NCBI GenBank assembly: GCA_028386065.3
Contig: JAKUCV010003084.1
Coordinates: 64,652 to 128,651 of the forward strand
DNA: 64,000 nt
From: Turnera subulata
Taxonomy: Eukaryota; Streptophyta; Magnoliopsida; Malpighiales; Passifloraceae
Reading direction: 5' to 3'
The position numbers and the translations under genes were made by a program. This document shows, one piece after another, positions 41,001 to 51,140 of the stretch. How positions within the stretch are numbered: the first letter of the stretch is position 1; each line of letters begins with the position of its first letter. The notes below the pieces were generated by a model. It saw nothing but the letters and a program-made list of their open reading frames with translations. It made no database searches and was not told where the DNA came from.

Positions 41001-42145
41001 CGCACATTATTGTCCGCATTCAGTTAGTACCTCCACCACAGGTGTCGGGGTTGGATGATCAGGTTTTCTGGGAAGATACAGCATCGGGGGAGTGTACAGT
41101 CAAATCTGCATATAACAAATTGGCCCCCGCCAATCCAGATCCCACTCGCCGAGCTCTTTGGAAGGCTATTTGGAAATGGAAGGGTCTCCCTCGAGCCCGT
41201 ACTTTTCTATGGCAAGTTGCACAGAATGGGATTTTCACTAACGAGCTCAGGGTCCGGAGACACATTGCTGTTGATTCGGGATGTCCGCGGTGTCCCTATG
41301 GGAATGAGAGTTGCCTACATGCATTGCGTGATTGCCCGGGCTCTAAACTCCTCTGGCAACAACTTCTACAACCACATTCGTGGTCTGTTTGTTTTGCATG
41401 TGACTTAGATTCCTGGTTGTCTAGTGGTCTACGTTCGGTTTTTAGATGGATATCCCCACTCCCTGCTGATATCATTTTTGGCATGACTGTTTGGTTGATT
41501 TGGAAATGGAGGAATGAGTTTATTTTTGATGAGGAACCTCGGCCACCGGATTTAGTTCTTGCTGGTATTCACAGGTACATAAAAGAAGTTACAGTCGAGT
41601 GCAATCTCCTCTCTCAAGATGATGATCTGCGGGCTTCGTTGTGTTGGTCCCCTCCCCAACCTGGTGTCCTGAAGGTCAACGTTGATGCCGCGGTCGCACT
41701 GGGCCGTAATGCTACTGCCACGGGCGGGGTTATTCGTACACATACAGGTGAGTGGATTTTGGGCTTTCAAAACCGGATTCCGGCAACTCCGGTTGTTTGG
41801 GCTGAGTTCCAAGCGGTGTTGGATGGCTTGATCACCGCTCGTCGCTCTGAGTGTCAACTGGTGATAGTGGAATCGGATAACTTGGAGGTAGTTCAGGTTC
41901 TCTCCGGGCAGTGCACTAGCCGGCTGTCGTCTCACCCTTTATTTTGCCAGATACGAGACATATGCCAACAGTTCTCTATGGTTCATTTTCAGCATTGCTC
42001 CCGGGAATGCAATCAGGTCGCTGACTATTTGGCAAAATCTGCTTTGTCCCTACATGGAGGTCTTATGTTTCTTTCGGCTCCGCCGCGCAGCATATCACGG
42101 TGTTTTGCAGCTGACTATAGTTCTTCCAGTTCTCATGTAACATAA
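38039..42145 (+). CDS. LINE ORF2: endonuclease, reverse transcriptase and RNase H
   Basis: 1368 residues, uninterrupted. The AP-type endonuclease (about 1-230) shows WNCQG (N12), LLETK (E41), GDFNSIL (D143, N145) and SDHSPV (D224, H225). Reverse transcriptase (about 480-760) has FRPISLCNVVYKILTK, FVPGRLIQDN, KLDLEKAYDRL, the RQGDPLSPYIF block and the catalytic FADD (D686, D687). A zf-RVT-type Cys/His region (about 1080-1120, CPRCPYGNESCLHALRDC) precedes a C-terminal RNase H (about 1210-1350; VNVDAA with D1216, AEFQAV, VESDN and CNQVADYLAK). The key residues I can check are present, so the protein could be active. It nicks target DNA and primes cDNA synthesis there. It ends 35 bases before the A-run. 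Confidence 0.93.
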   Translation: MDQLKGDLIFWNCQGAGSDKFARAVRDLVRNHRPAILVLLETKVSFAQVQPILVQSGFDGFEVAEVEGRTGGIWFCWQSTRLAVTSLRIHKQFVHTTVSWRSGLSCYVTAVYASPQVATRQEFWRETKLIPSSYPGPWLIAGDFNSILGPEEKLGGELPVPSMCRMFGDWIDECQLVDLGYNGSPFTWERGGVQERLDRALANTDWRLTFPEADVFHLPRTKSDHSPVLVRLWPKHTPVGPKPFRFQAAWMLDERFTQVVQQNWQSGSPVGDAIASLGVSLRCWNRDVFGNIFGNKKKILARLAGIQRAKARGHIGFFLYDLEKELKEQYDRVLAQEETLWFQKSRSKWVQYGDRNTTFFHASTVIRRRRNRISGLKINDTWCFDVQDLLHHVNAYFRQLFTRDPGPWVPLASRGCFPPIQADRFQCLQAPVTNGEVRKALFQMSPHKAPGIDGFHASFFQKFWNLVGASVTGFVHHAFARGGFDAAMNRTLITLIPKVDNPELVTQFRPISLCNVVYKILTKVIVNRLKPFLQELVLPSQTSFVPGRLIQDNIVVVQEILHSMRIKRSAGGWMAIKLDLEKAYDRLRWEFVEDTLREIGIPVNLISLIMACISTSSMQVMWNGEATNVFAPSRGVRQGDPLSPYIFVLCLERLAHMIGKLVTEGAWKPIQVCRAAPAISHMFFADDLVLFSEASRHQAQVILDCLDSFCVSSGQKVSKDKSRVFFSKKVSSSLADGIASQLGIPKTDNLGMYLGTPLIHGRVTTETFRHILEKVEGRLAGWKSKCLSFAGRITLAQSVIQSIPTYSMQAFPLPVGLCDDIDKKTRQFIWGAADGSRKMARVSWDKLCEPKTEGGLGLRRMRQANEAFLVKLAWRLISCPDALWVRLLRAKYGTGSLLVPSVQERHNASIIWRGICRAWPLMRRSMGWVLGDGSRISVWRDSWIPGLGALCDLEDIVVPMDLEGLAVADLLNAQGSWDDVFLQSILPPHIIVRIQLVPPPQVSGLDDQVFWEDTASGECTVKSAYNKLAPANPDPTRRALWKAIWKWKGLPRARTFLWQVAQNGIFTNELRVRRHIAVDSGCPRCPYGNESCLHALRDCPGSKLLWQQLLQPHSWSVCFACDLDSWLSSGLRSVFRWISPLPADIIFGMTVWLIWKWRNEFIFDEEPRPPDLVLAGIHRYIKEVTVECNLLSQDDDLRASLCWSPPQPGVLKVNVDAAVALGRNATATGGVIRTHTGEWILGFQNRIPATPVVWAEFQAVLDGLITARRSECQLVIVESDNLEVVQVLSGQCTSRLSSHPLFCQIRDICQQFSMVHFQHCSRECNQVADYLAKSALSLHGGLMFLSAPPRSISRCFAADYSSSSSHVT

Positions 42146-42180
42146 GGCATGCTTAGACACTCTTTGTAACCAAAAAAAAA

Positions 42181-42199
42181 ACATCACATGCTTTCAAAA
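42181..42199 (+). repeat. Target-site duplication of the LINE (right)
   Basis: Identical to 36229-36247 and follows the A-run directly. Confidence 0.92.
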
Positions 42200-42446
42200 A
42201 AAAAATCGAGCCAAAGTAGTCTTCTGAAAACAACTTTTTCTGTTATTTGTTTATTTTTCCAAAAAAATCAACAAAAACAAAAAAAATCGAAAAAAAAACA
42301 AAACAAAAAAATTCTTTTTGCGAGTATATTCCATCATAAAGTTTTTTTCTCATTTTCCGAAAACACAAAATCAAAACCAAGCTTGCACTTAGGGTTTTTG
42401 ATTATTATGAACATGATCGTTTGGAAATTACATTCCCTAGGACACC

Positions 42447-43603
42447 ATGAGTGACGAAACCATCCAAGTTGATGAACCAACAGCAATGGGTGAGTTGGTG
42501 GACAAGTTTAAGGGTGTCAACATGGCTCAATTTCTAGAAGCTTTGGAGATAGCAAAGGGCGATGAAGGGACCGTTGCCTAATCCTCAAAGAGAAGCACTA
42601 GCAAAGCCGATGGTAAGCGGCCAATCATTGTTGATGAGACTCCTAACCTTCCAATTCCACGCTTGGAGGATAAGGTCGACAAGAATGAAGGGATGCTCAA
42701 GGACCTAAAACGGAAGGAAGATGACTAACAATCTCGATCATTTGGCCTTATTCCCCGAAGCAAGGTTCCCCAACAAGTTCAAGATGCCGGATTTTGATAA
42801 GTTCGATGGCACGGGTTGTCCACATACCCACTTGAAGATATATGTTCGAACTCTCTATCCTATGGGGATTGGACCAGATTTTATGTCACAAATATTTCAA
42901 AGTTCCTTGGGAGGGGCGGCCTTAAAGTGGTTCATGTTCTTGGATGATAGCCGAGTTTCCAAATGGGAGGACATCTGTAAGGAGTTTGTTGATCAATACA
43001 AGTACAATATAGAGGTAGATGTCACCAAATGGGATCTCGAAACCACTAAGCAAACAAGCTCAAGAGACCTTCTCTGCATCCATTACTAGGTGGCGCAACA
43101 AGGCATCCCTCATGGTGAATCGCCCGTCCGAAGAGGATCAAATCCAAATGGTAATCAAAAACTTTCAACCGGCATACTATGAGCACATGGTGGGCAACTA
43201 CTATGCCAACTTCAAGGCTCTCATTGGGGTGAGAATTCAATTGGAATATGCCATAACATCCGGGATGGTCAAGATTTCTAGTCATGCTCCATCTCAAAGT
43301 TATAATGATAAAAAGGCGATTGAAGTCAACAATATAGATGCACAAACACCTCGTCGCATCATCCCACCGAAGAGGGAGTTGACTCCATTGCCCGTGCCTA
43401 TGGGAGTAGTGTTCAAGAAGTGCATAGAGGATGGATTAGTGAAACCTCTAGAGCCTAAGCCGAATCAGAATCCAAGATTGGTCTAAACGAAGTATTCTGA
43501 ACTCCATCAAATCAAGGGACATGACACCGATGATCGCTTCCGTTTGCGCCATGAGATTCAAGACTTGATCAACGAGGGGTTCATAATCATGCCTAAGCAT
43601 TAG
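42447..43603 (+). pseudogene. Tat/Ogre-like gag remnant
   Basis: The ATG at 42447 (MSDETIQVDEP) reads 44 codons to a TAA. After a frame change the gag core appears (FPNKFKMPDFDKFDGTGCP, LGGAALKWFM, WEDICKEFVDQYKYN). Another shift near 43050 leads to ITRWRNKASLM and VGNYYANFKALIG, and after a stop at 43484 to HQIKGHDTDDRFRLRHEIQDLI, the typical region after gag in Tat/Ogre elements. No protease, RT or LTR was found nearby. It is the structural protein of a dead element. Confidence 0.65.
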
Positions 43604-45121
43604 AATCGATTGAAGAATTAGGGGATCATGGCCTTGAGATGGAAATTTGAGCTATTCCCTTTTTAGAGTCCGAAATTCAACAAAGTAGTGATTTAATCTT
43701 GTTAGACACACTTTATCTTTAAGCATTTGAATAAATTTATTTTCGATCTTTTCAAGAATAATAGAATCTGCATCCCCTCATTTATGTGTGCATACAGGTT
43801 GAACTTCATGAAAGTCCATTGGCCTAACCCGGGAACCTTTCCAACGAACTATGGAGACCTGATCCCGTGAATATAATCCTCACCAAACCCATTATGAATA
43901 CTTTTCCAAATTGACCGATCAATTCAGGTGCTTGTCCAACCCATCCGTTTCTAATATTAGTCTCGTAGAATTAGATCCGACATTCAATGATGCCATCACA
44001 CTCACTAGTTCTAAGGTCACCTTCCTCAAGAGGAAAAAAAAAAGAAAAAAAGAAAAAAAATCAAAAAAAGAGGAAAATTCGACACAAAAAAAAAGAAGAA
44101 AAAAAAACGAGGAAGGGACCTCCAAACATCAACTCGTTTAGTCGGACTTGATGGACAAGACTAACATCTGACCACCACAAGCCTTAGAAAAGGGCAAGTA
44201 TTCACCCACTACATACCATTCTATCCAAACACCCGTTACCTTTAACACCATCAAACACGCCACACACCACATTCACGGGTACGTAGGCAACCCGGCGACG
44301 GACCTGATTTAATCGGTTCTTAAGTTTGTTCAATGGACAAGATTGAGGTTTGTGCATGCATCTCAGGCTAAATATGGCACGACGGTGTTCAAATGCTGAA
44401 ATTGTTTGAACTCTTTAAAGTATCACCATTTCTCTCATAAGACACCTCCCATGATACAAATGATAGTTGACCAGCACGGCTCTCCCAATTTCCTCTGTTG
44501 ACACTCCGACCGCACCATGCTCAAACGGCCATGGTCTCCTCAAGCCCGTCATGTTACATCTCTCTAAAGGCGCATGTTCCCTACTCCCTAAAAAAAAAAA
44601 AAAGAAGGAACAAAAAAGGATGAGCCTGCTAGATTGAACATCAACAAATATCATTAATGAAAATTCAATTTAAAAATTTCTATATAAAATGTAATTTTTA
44701 ACAATTCCTAGCCCTCTAAACAACCGATTGAGTGGTTCTAATTTTATGGGTTTTACAATTTTGGGGGATTTAATTTTATGCAATTTTTTTATAGTTTTTT
44801 GCGATATCACTATGATTAACTAATATTACTAATATTATTAACAAAAAAATTCAAAAAAATTGTTAACGAAAATTCAATTTTTTGAATCCTATAATGATAA
44901 TAATTTTTATTTTAATTCATATCCAAAAAATAATTCTAAAAAATCTGCATGTCCTTGTCAAAGTAAAATTAATAATATGAAAGCTCTGACTCTCATATTC
45001 CTTCAATGACTATATTCGCTCCCGACAAAAAAAAAACAAATAACCACAAAGTGTCACTAGACACTAGATCTATAATTAGGGTGATTTAGATTTTCATCAG
45101 TAAATTATACTTTTGTGCTAA
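43604..45121. other. Decayed, AT-rich sequence without genes
   Basis: 43604-44640 may be untranslated or deleted remains of the Tat/Ogre element; a CGGGTACGTAGGCAACCC stretch near 44277 is reminiscent of such elements. An A/G-rich tract spans about 44030-44110. From 44640 the DNA is AT-rich and featureless. Confidence 0.4.
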
Positions 45122-45131
45122 CTATAATGCA

Positions 45132-45482
45132 GGGTTCAATACATAGCCCTCGAACTTTTGGTCAAACTAAACTTAACCCTTGAAAAAAAAAACCCCGGTA
45201 TTCTACCTCCTAAACTTTACAAAAAAAGGAAAGACGGGTGAAGAAAAAGAAGAAAAAAGAAAAAAAAAAGAAAAAAATCAGGGAAAAAAATCAACGGTCA
45301 CGTACAATCAACGTGTCCAACATCTACGAACTCTGTTAATTTTCAGTTAGAAAACGAAATCGGACAAACCAAAGGTGCTTAGCCGGGGAATATTAAAGTT
45401 TGGGGGGGTGAAATACTAGTTTTTTTTCAAGGGATAAGTTTAGTTTGACCAAAAGTTCAAGGGGCTAAAATGTATTGAACCC
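45132..45482. mobile_element. MULE-type MITE
   Basis: 351 bp with long terminal inverted repeats (about 90 bases, starting GGGTTCAATACAT, imperfect). It is flanked by the direct repeat CTATAATGCA (45122-45131 and 45483-45492). A 9-10 bp duplication is typical of Mutator-like elements. It has no coding capacity. Confidence 0.82.
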
Positions 45483-45492
45483 CTATAATGCA

Positions 45493-45706
45493 TATAAATA
45501 ATATATATATATATATATATATGAAAAATGAGTGTAAAACATACTATACAAATCTAAAAAATTAGTGTGAATGATAAATGCGTAAAAGAAAACATAATAT
45601 ATTAACACTTTCACATATTAGGTTTGTAAAGTCTGAAAAGCATATTGCACTATTTTAATCACTAAAAAAACATATAATCAATATGTTATAAAATAGAAAG
45701 AGTAGA
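45493..45706. other. AT-rich flank of element C
   Basis: Contains a short (TA)n run at about 45502-45522. No gene is seen. Confidence 0.6.
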
Positions 45707-46351
45707 TGAAACGCCCCGATCCGTATTTACCAGCCTCAGTAAACACGTGCCGGAACTGTAGAACAGAAAATACAACACGAGACACGGCCCAACGGCCCAA
45801 AGATAATATCAATGAATATAACAGAGAAACCGGCCCAACGGCCCAATGTAATCAAAATAAACACCAGAAATCTGGCCCTTTGGCCCAACATCAAAACACA
45901 TTACCCAATCCCGGGAACCCAAATTATAGCACAACGAAAGTAATTTTATCATTCTCAATAATAGTATGAAACCATGCAATGCAACATATGGATCCAAGTC
46001 CTACCCGAGGTAACGTCACAGCCGCCAAAATGCATCGTACCTAAATCACAAATAACTCGACCTACGGGATGAAAGCCCACAGGTGAGGGGTGAGTCCGAA
46101 GTGCTCACCAACCAAGGATAAACAGAGATATGCAGGCAACCATAATACTTCAAAGAGGGAAATACAGACAACAGTCACAACCATACCAAAGACAATACCG
46201 TACACGATAGACCAAACCCAAAGACTCATCCCAAACATACCAAAGACTTTATTATTATTATTCCAATTTTATCTTTCTGGGCCCCATCACGGATAAGCTA
46301 GGGTCGTACCAGGTTATCAACCTGTTCCTGGTACCAGATCAAAAAGAACCC

Positions 46352-46799
46352 GGGATCAACATCCCAATAACAAATCTCAAGGATCAACATCCCAATAACA
46401 TTCTCAGGGATCAACACCCCAATAACAATCTCAAGGATCAACATCCCAATCAAACCGGCATCAACATGTCCATCACAAGTAACCCAGATCATGGCCACCA
46501 CAAAACAGTCTCAAACCATCTGGTCGTACCTCTACTTACCACGTGACAATTAAGTCATATCCATTCCAAAACCAAATCACAGGAATCGACATCCCAAACC
46601 CAAAACCAGAAGACACGACTCACTCATTAACTTTTCCAACTTTAATAACGGGGCCCTGTCACTGGACAAGCTAGGGTCGTACCTGGTTATTAACTAATTC
46701 CGGATGCCAGGCCAAACGTAACCCGGGATCAACATCCCAATAACAAACCAATCCGGGATCAACATCCCAATATCCAAATCAAACCGGGATCAACATCCC
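46352..46799. repeat. Palindrome array in 3' LTR of element C
   Basis: Units of GGGAT-CAAC-ATCCC type on the plus strand (LTR is minus) in two clusters. The right LTR counterpart is 51787-52235. Confidence 0.85.
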
Positions 46800-48260
46800 A
46801 TAACCAAGAAACCGGCCATGACACCACAGAACTAGCCTCTAACCATCTAGTCGTACCACTACTTTCCATGTGACAATTAAATCATCATCTCAAATCAACT
46901 TCCAATTTCCATTTTCTTTTTCCCAATTATCCATATCATAATTTATTCCAACTATCCAATAACAACACAGTCTACCGACAACAATCACAATATCCATAAC
47001 AGTCAAACAATTATCCAACTTCCTATTAACTCAAGTTATACAACAGACCAATCCATCAACAGTTTCATGGCATCAATTACTCACAATCCAACATCAATCA
47101 CAACACAGTATCCAATAGACCAATAATAGTCAACACAACAATTCAATCAAGCAGAACAATCAAAGAATCACACACAGAACCAACATCAACAAATTCATAT
47201 CATCAAATATCCAACAATAATATATATCATCACAAGTTAATTATTCTGTCTATTTCCAAAAATAAACTTATATACACATATCTAGAGATTATAAATATAT
47301 ATCCAAGGTACTATTATTTATATGTTAACTCCTCAAAATAAAGTAATTATTTTATTTCCTAAAAATATATTTGTAACACTTATTATTATTTCCAGAAAAA
47401 AATAATATAATTTTCAGCCATATTATTATTTTTTTTCAGATATATATTTTTTATATATTTATTATTATTAACGGACTGGGCCTGCCCATAATATTTCTGG
47501 GCTAACCCAGAACCCAACTCAGACAAAGGCCCAGGTGTGAAAGCTCAGACCCATGTCATTAACCCAACCCAGCACCTCAAACCCAAGCCCCACAATAACC
47601 GGGTCAACCCAAAGCGAGATCGGGTCAAACCCGCCACAAATGGGTCGACCCGCGTGTTGTCTTCAACCCGCTTCCTCATCTTGGTGGGTTGCAGGCGGCG
47701 GCGAAGACGTGCAGCACGAACGGATGAAGAGGCGTGACGCGAGGAGGGCCGGCTTCGTGGCTGCTGGAGCGGCAGTCGTCAGCGGCAGGGAGGTGGCGAA
47801 CTCGGGCGGCCTGCCTCGTCGGTCTTGTCGCAACTGGACGGCGGTGATGCAAGGCGTCGGTGCCGGTGGTGTCGCGTGAGGGTGGAGACGCGAGCAAGAC
47901 GACGGCGCGATGGTGGTGGCTGCAGTTCGTGGAGGACTCAGACGGCGCGGCTGCGGGTTTCTTTCCGGCAGCGAGGGAAGGCCGCGTGGGTGGTTGATGG
48001 TGGTGTGGTTGCTGCCTAAACGACAGCGTGTGGTGTGTTTTGTTTTTCTTTTTTTTTTTTTTCTGGTTTTGTTTGGTAAATGGGTTGTGGTAGGAAGTTT
48101 GCAGAAACTAAAGCGAAGGGAAGCTGGGTTATGGGGTTTGCAGGGGAAGTTTGCAGAGGTGAGTGGATGATGGTGGTGTACTGGGTGCAAAAGCTTGCAG
48201 GGAGCAAGGTTCAGCAGGAAGAAATAGCAGGTGCATCACGGGCGACACAGGCGGCAGCCC

Positions 48261-48288
48261 TGCATAATTGAGCCGCCTCAATTATGCA
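48261..48288. repeat. Perfect 12-bp-arm palindrome in LTR C
   Basis: TGCATAATTGAG, loop CCGC, CTCAATTATGCA. The copy in the right LTR (61707-61734) has two mismatches. Confidence 0.85.
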
Positions 48289-48578
48289 GGCTTGTCCAGT
48301 CCGGACCAGAAAATAACTGATGTACCCACTTAATTATATTTCTGGTCTGCTCCGTCACGGTTAACCTGATTTTTCTAAGGATTCCGGGACCCGAAAAATA
48401 CCAACTTAGGTCCAAAAAATCCATGGAAAAATCCCGAGCGAGGGAAAAACCTCGGTTCCAAAAAACGACGCTTGATTTACCTTGAATTAATTACCCAAGA
48501 TTAATTCATTCGGTAAATCACTGTATAACAACTTTTACGGTCCCGGTAAAAATCCAAATTTTTACCCGGGCTGTTACA

Positions 48579-48595
48579 TTCTACCCACCTTAAAA
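48579..48595 (-). other. Polypurine tract of element C
   Basis: On the minus strand TTTTAAGGTGGGTAGAA immediately precedes the 3' LTR, following a GAGGACGAAATTCA motif as in elements A and E. Confidence 0.75.
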
Positions 48596-48722
48596 TGAAT
48601 TTCGTCCTCGAAATTCCGTCTTATCTGTGGGTCCTACCACGATAAGCTTCTGGTACACTCTACCAGCTGTCCAAACTTAACGCGAGATACCGCTTATACC
48701 CTTAAGTGACATCTCCTCCGCT

Positions 48723-48730
48723 TATATAAA
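48723..48730 (+). promoter_or_regulatory. TATA box of basic-protein gene in element C
   Basis: TATATAAA lies 33 bases before the ATG at 48764, antisense to the LTRs. Counterpart of 4287-4292. Confidence 0.6.
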
Positions 48731-48763
48731 CCGAACCTCATAACTGAGAACTCACTCTCAGCC

Positions 48764-49141
48764 ATGGACTCCCCACTACGAACACGAACCACCTCAGACT
48801 CCGAGGATAACAGCTATATCGGTGGTACTGCTTTCCCGACAAGCTCCAATGAAGAACCTCCCAAGAAGCGGTTCAAGACAAACACCATCAGTCTGAAGGA
48901 AGATGTGGTGGTCTCCCCAAGACAGCGAAAGAAGCATGCCAACAAGAAAGCTGAGGATAGGAAGGGCAAGGCAACGACTGAAAGCAGCACTCCACTACAG
49001 ACACTATCGCAGCTGAACGCTTCACTGAAGAAGGTCAGCTCGGCGGTGATGCAGATAGAACAGGCGTGTGCGGAACTCTTTCCTCACGTGAAAAACATAC
49101 AAAAGCTTGTAAAAGACCTTGAGAAGCAAGTAACTCCTTAG
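48764..49141 (+). CDS. Antisense LARD gene: 125-residue basic protein with NLS-like motifs (intact)
   Basis: It starts MDSPLRTRTTSDSED, then SYIGGTAFPTSS and the basic cluster PPKKRFKTN. A second Lys/Arg-rich region follows (SPRQRKKHANKKAEDRKGK), and the C-terminal helix-like segment ELFPHVKNIQKLVKDLEKQ has hydrophobic residues at heptad-like spacing, suggesting oligomerisation. Element A encodes a homologue of the same length with one premature stop. No family is recognised. It is transcribed against the LTR direction with its own TATA box (33 bases upstream) and is followed by AATAAATAAA (49174-49183). Nuclear localisation is inferred from the basic motifs only. Confidence 0.75.
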   Translation: MDSPLRTRTTSDSEDNSYIGGTAFPTSSNEEPPKKRFKTNTISLKEDVVVSPRQRKKHANKKAEDRKGKATTESSTPLQTLSQLNASLKKVSSAVMQIEQACAELFPHVKNIQKLVKDLEKQVTP

Positions 49142-50106
49142 GGTATTTCTTCTCCGTTGTAAAACTGTTATGAAATAAATAAAACAAGCTTTCTTTTTAA
49201 ATCAAAACCCTTATGTTACGAAATCTCGTGTTAAACAGAGAAACAAAACATCTCAAAGCAGAACAAAAATCAACAATAAAGATATAAAATCAAACATAAA
49301 GAAGCTAAAACAAAACTCGTTTAACAAAACCAAAACATAAAGAAGTTGAAACAAAAACATATTTCCATGATCAGTGCTCATATCGGTCGTAAACATCCTC
49401 GATCCCGAGAAATGTAACATGCACAGCTAACGGCAACGTCGGTTTCCCTCGTGAAAAAGACATTCGTTAACTCGCAAGGCGATGATCACGAGAACGTCCT
49501 GTGTCCCTCGATAGAAACGTTATCCACCTGTCCCCAAACCAAAAACGTCTTCCAGACATCGTATCCCTCAATGATGTCCAAACAAGTTTAACCTTGTCGC
49601 ACATGCACTCTACTCGAGGTATGGTCCCATCAGTCTAGCCACAACGGTCACAGATGCATGTGATAAAAGATGCAAGAAAAAGTCGTAAAAAGAAACGCCT
49701 AGATAGCCAGGGCGAAAGAAAATTGTGAGATGGAAAGGGGCTGAAAAAAACTTGCGTTTGTAGCCCAAAAAACATATAAAGTGTTGAAGCAATAAATGAG
49801 GCAACGGCAAAATTTTCAAAAAGCAACACCTTGAAGAATGAAAACGGTCTGGAGTTTTGTGAAAAGAATCTACTTTTCCCATCCCCGAAGAATATTTTAT
49901 TTTTATTTTTTTTCTTTTTCTTTTTCTTTCTTGCCTTCTTTTTTTTCTCTACCTTTTTTTCTTTCTTTTTTTTTTACTTCTTTTTTTTTCCTGTTTTTTT
50001 CCCTTTCGTTTTCTTTTCTTTTTCTTTATTTTATTTTTTTCTTCTTCTTTTCTTTTTTTTTGGGAACAGGTGGGGTCTATACTTTGAAAACAGGTAAACA
50101 TTTTTC
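49142..50106. other. Spacer between antisense genes of element C, with pyrimidine-rich tract
   Basis: 49890-50065 is almost pure T and C on the plus strand. Its Phe-rich translations are artefacts. Element A lacks an equivalent tract at this place. No gene is seen. Confidence 0.6.
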
Positions 50107-50114
50107 TATAAAAG
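50107..50114 (+). promoter_or_regulatory. TATA box of endonuclease-like gene in element C
   Basis: TATAAAAG lies 110 bases before ATG 50224, the same spacing as in element A (3118-3125). Confidence 0.6.
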
Positions 50115-50223
50115 GCAAATCAACGGAAGCAAAAACCACAAAGCATCTTAAAGTAAACAAGACGCTAAGGCAAAAGAAACCACAATACTCAGAAAAACAA
50201 AACACCAACGCGTCCAAAACACG

Positions 50224-50894
50224 ATGCCTGCTTCATCATCCATCTTCTTCGTCGCAAGGCAGAAGAAACCGACTGTCCTACAGCCTGATCAACGAGCGTC
50301 CAGAGGAACTACCGAACGAGCTCGGCAGGATGCCTCGTCTGTTCTTCGTCGACAAACTCTACTCCTCCAGGTTCTTCGTCACTCCCATGGAAGACGTTCT
50401 TCCTAGAGGACCAAAGCACCCTGAGGACCTCCTTCTATGGCTCGGCCAATTCCGTCATGTTTTTCATTACTGAAAGACTTCAGGAATTCAACCTAGAGCC
50501 CACTTGCCATTTCCTGGACCAAGGCACCTACTACCAGCTCTCGATGACTGCCCAGAGCATGTTCAGAGTAACTCGGTTACTCCCAACTTGGCCAAAGGCC
50601 CGACTACTGGTGTGGAACTGCAGAGGAATCGCTAGGCGTTCCCAGGAGTTCTCACGTACCCTGAGGGACCTGAAGAACCAGAACAAGCCCAACATGGTTC
50701 TGCTCACGGAGTCCCAGTGGCAGCCTGAAGACGATCACGGTGTCATCCCACTTCGGTTCCCTCCAGCAAACCGGTTCGAGCTTCTTGGCCAGAACAACAC
50801 GGGCAGCATGTGGCTCTCGTGGAACGATAGCATCAGGGTCAATATTAACAAAGACCCCAATAGCTTCAGGGTCAACGTTGTACCAAGGAGATAA
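50224..50894 (+). pseudogene. Antisense LARD gene: endonuclease-like chimera, frameshifted copy
   Basis: Homologue of 2326-3009. The start MPASSSIFFV is in one frame. A shift right after leads to GRRNRLSYSLINERPEELP, ending at about 50395, and a second shift leads to the long C-terminal part from MFFITERLQEFNLEP (50457) to VNVVPRR (50894). The LINE-endonuclease-like half is intact (WNCRG, LLTESQ, MWLSW; Gly-Ser replaces Gly-Gly before it). Many differences from copy A in this half are silent by eye, which hints at past selection on the protein. Confidence 0.7.
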
Positions 50895-51128
50895 ATGATT
50901 TTAATTATAATATTAATAATGTAATAATATTAGTAATAACAATAATATTTATGTTTCTGCATGTTTATGGCATCAATTACCTCTTATGTGAATGTTCTAT
51001 GGCAAGCTGGCGTCCCTCGATTGGAGCCATCATGTACTAACTAAATGATATAAATGCAAAATAATAAACATATGGAGCGAGCTATGCACAACAAATAAGC
51101 AAAACAATCACCCAAGGACCTACCGCCC

Positions 51129-51140
51129 GCTCCGCTACCA
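51129..51140 (-). other. Primer-binding site of element C
   Basis: TGGTAGCGGAGC on the minus strand, three bases after the 5' LTR end, followed by GGGCGGTAGGTCCTTGGG, similar to elements A and E. Confidence 0.75.

Larger units (their letters stand above)
36248..42180 (+). mobile_element. Intact L1-type LINE
   Basis: 5933 bp between perfect 19-bp target duplications, with a 3' A-run of about 9 bases and two uninterrupted ORFs separated by 52 bases. The 5' leader is only 65 bases, so a slight 5' truncation cannot be excluded. Perfect duplications and open ORFs indicate a young insertion. It interrupts unassigned DNA upstream of a Tat/Ogre-like gag remnant. Confidence 0.93.
45707..48578 (-). 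repeat. 3' LTR of element C (with 762-bp deletion)
   Basis: 2872 bp against about 3.64 kb in the right copy. The missing block corresponds to 59912-60673, with CAA at both deletion ends. It includes a GC-rich block (about 47640-48010) and the palindrome array 46352-46799. The splice-donor-like site of the right copy is mutated (GT to AT) here. Confidence 0.87.

Noticed and set aside
45707..45711. GTAGA / AAAGA as the target duplication of element C
   Set aside because: Only three of five bases match, so it cannot be distinguished from chance.
47553..48190. Open frames of 108 and 175 codons in LTR C, with similar frames at 61000-61455
   Set aside because: Part of the sequence is shared with the other LTR, but indels change the frame and no family is recognised. 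More likely GC-rich leader of the minus-strand LTR.
49831..50097. Phe-rich hydrophobic ORF that could look like a membrane protein
   Set aside because: Translation of a T/C tract; absent from the homologous position in element A.
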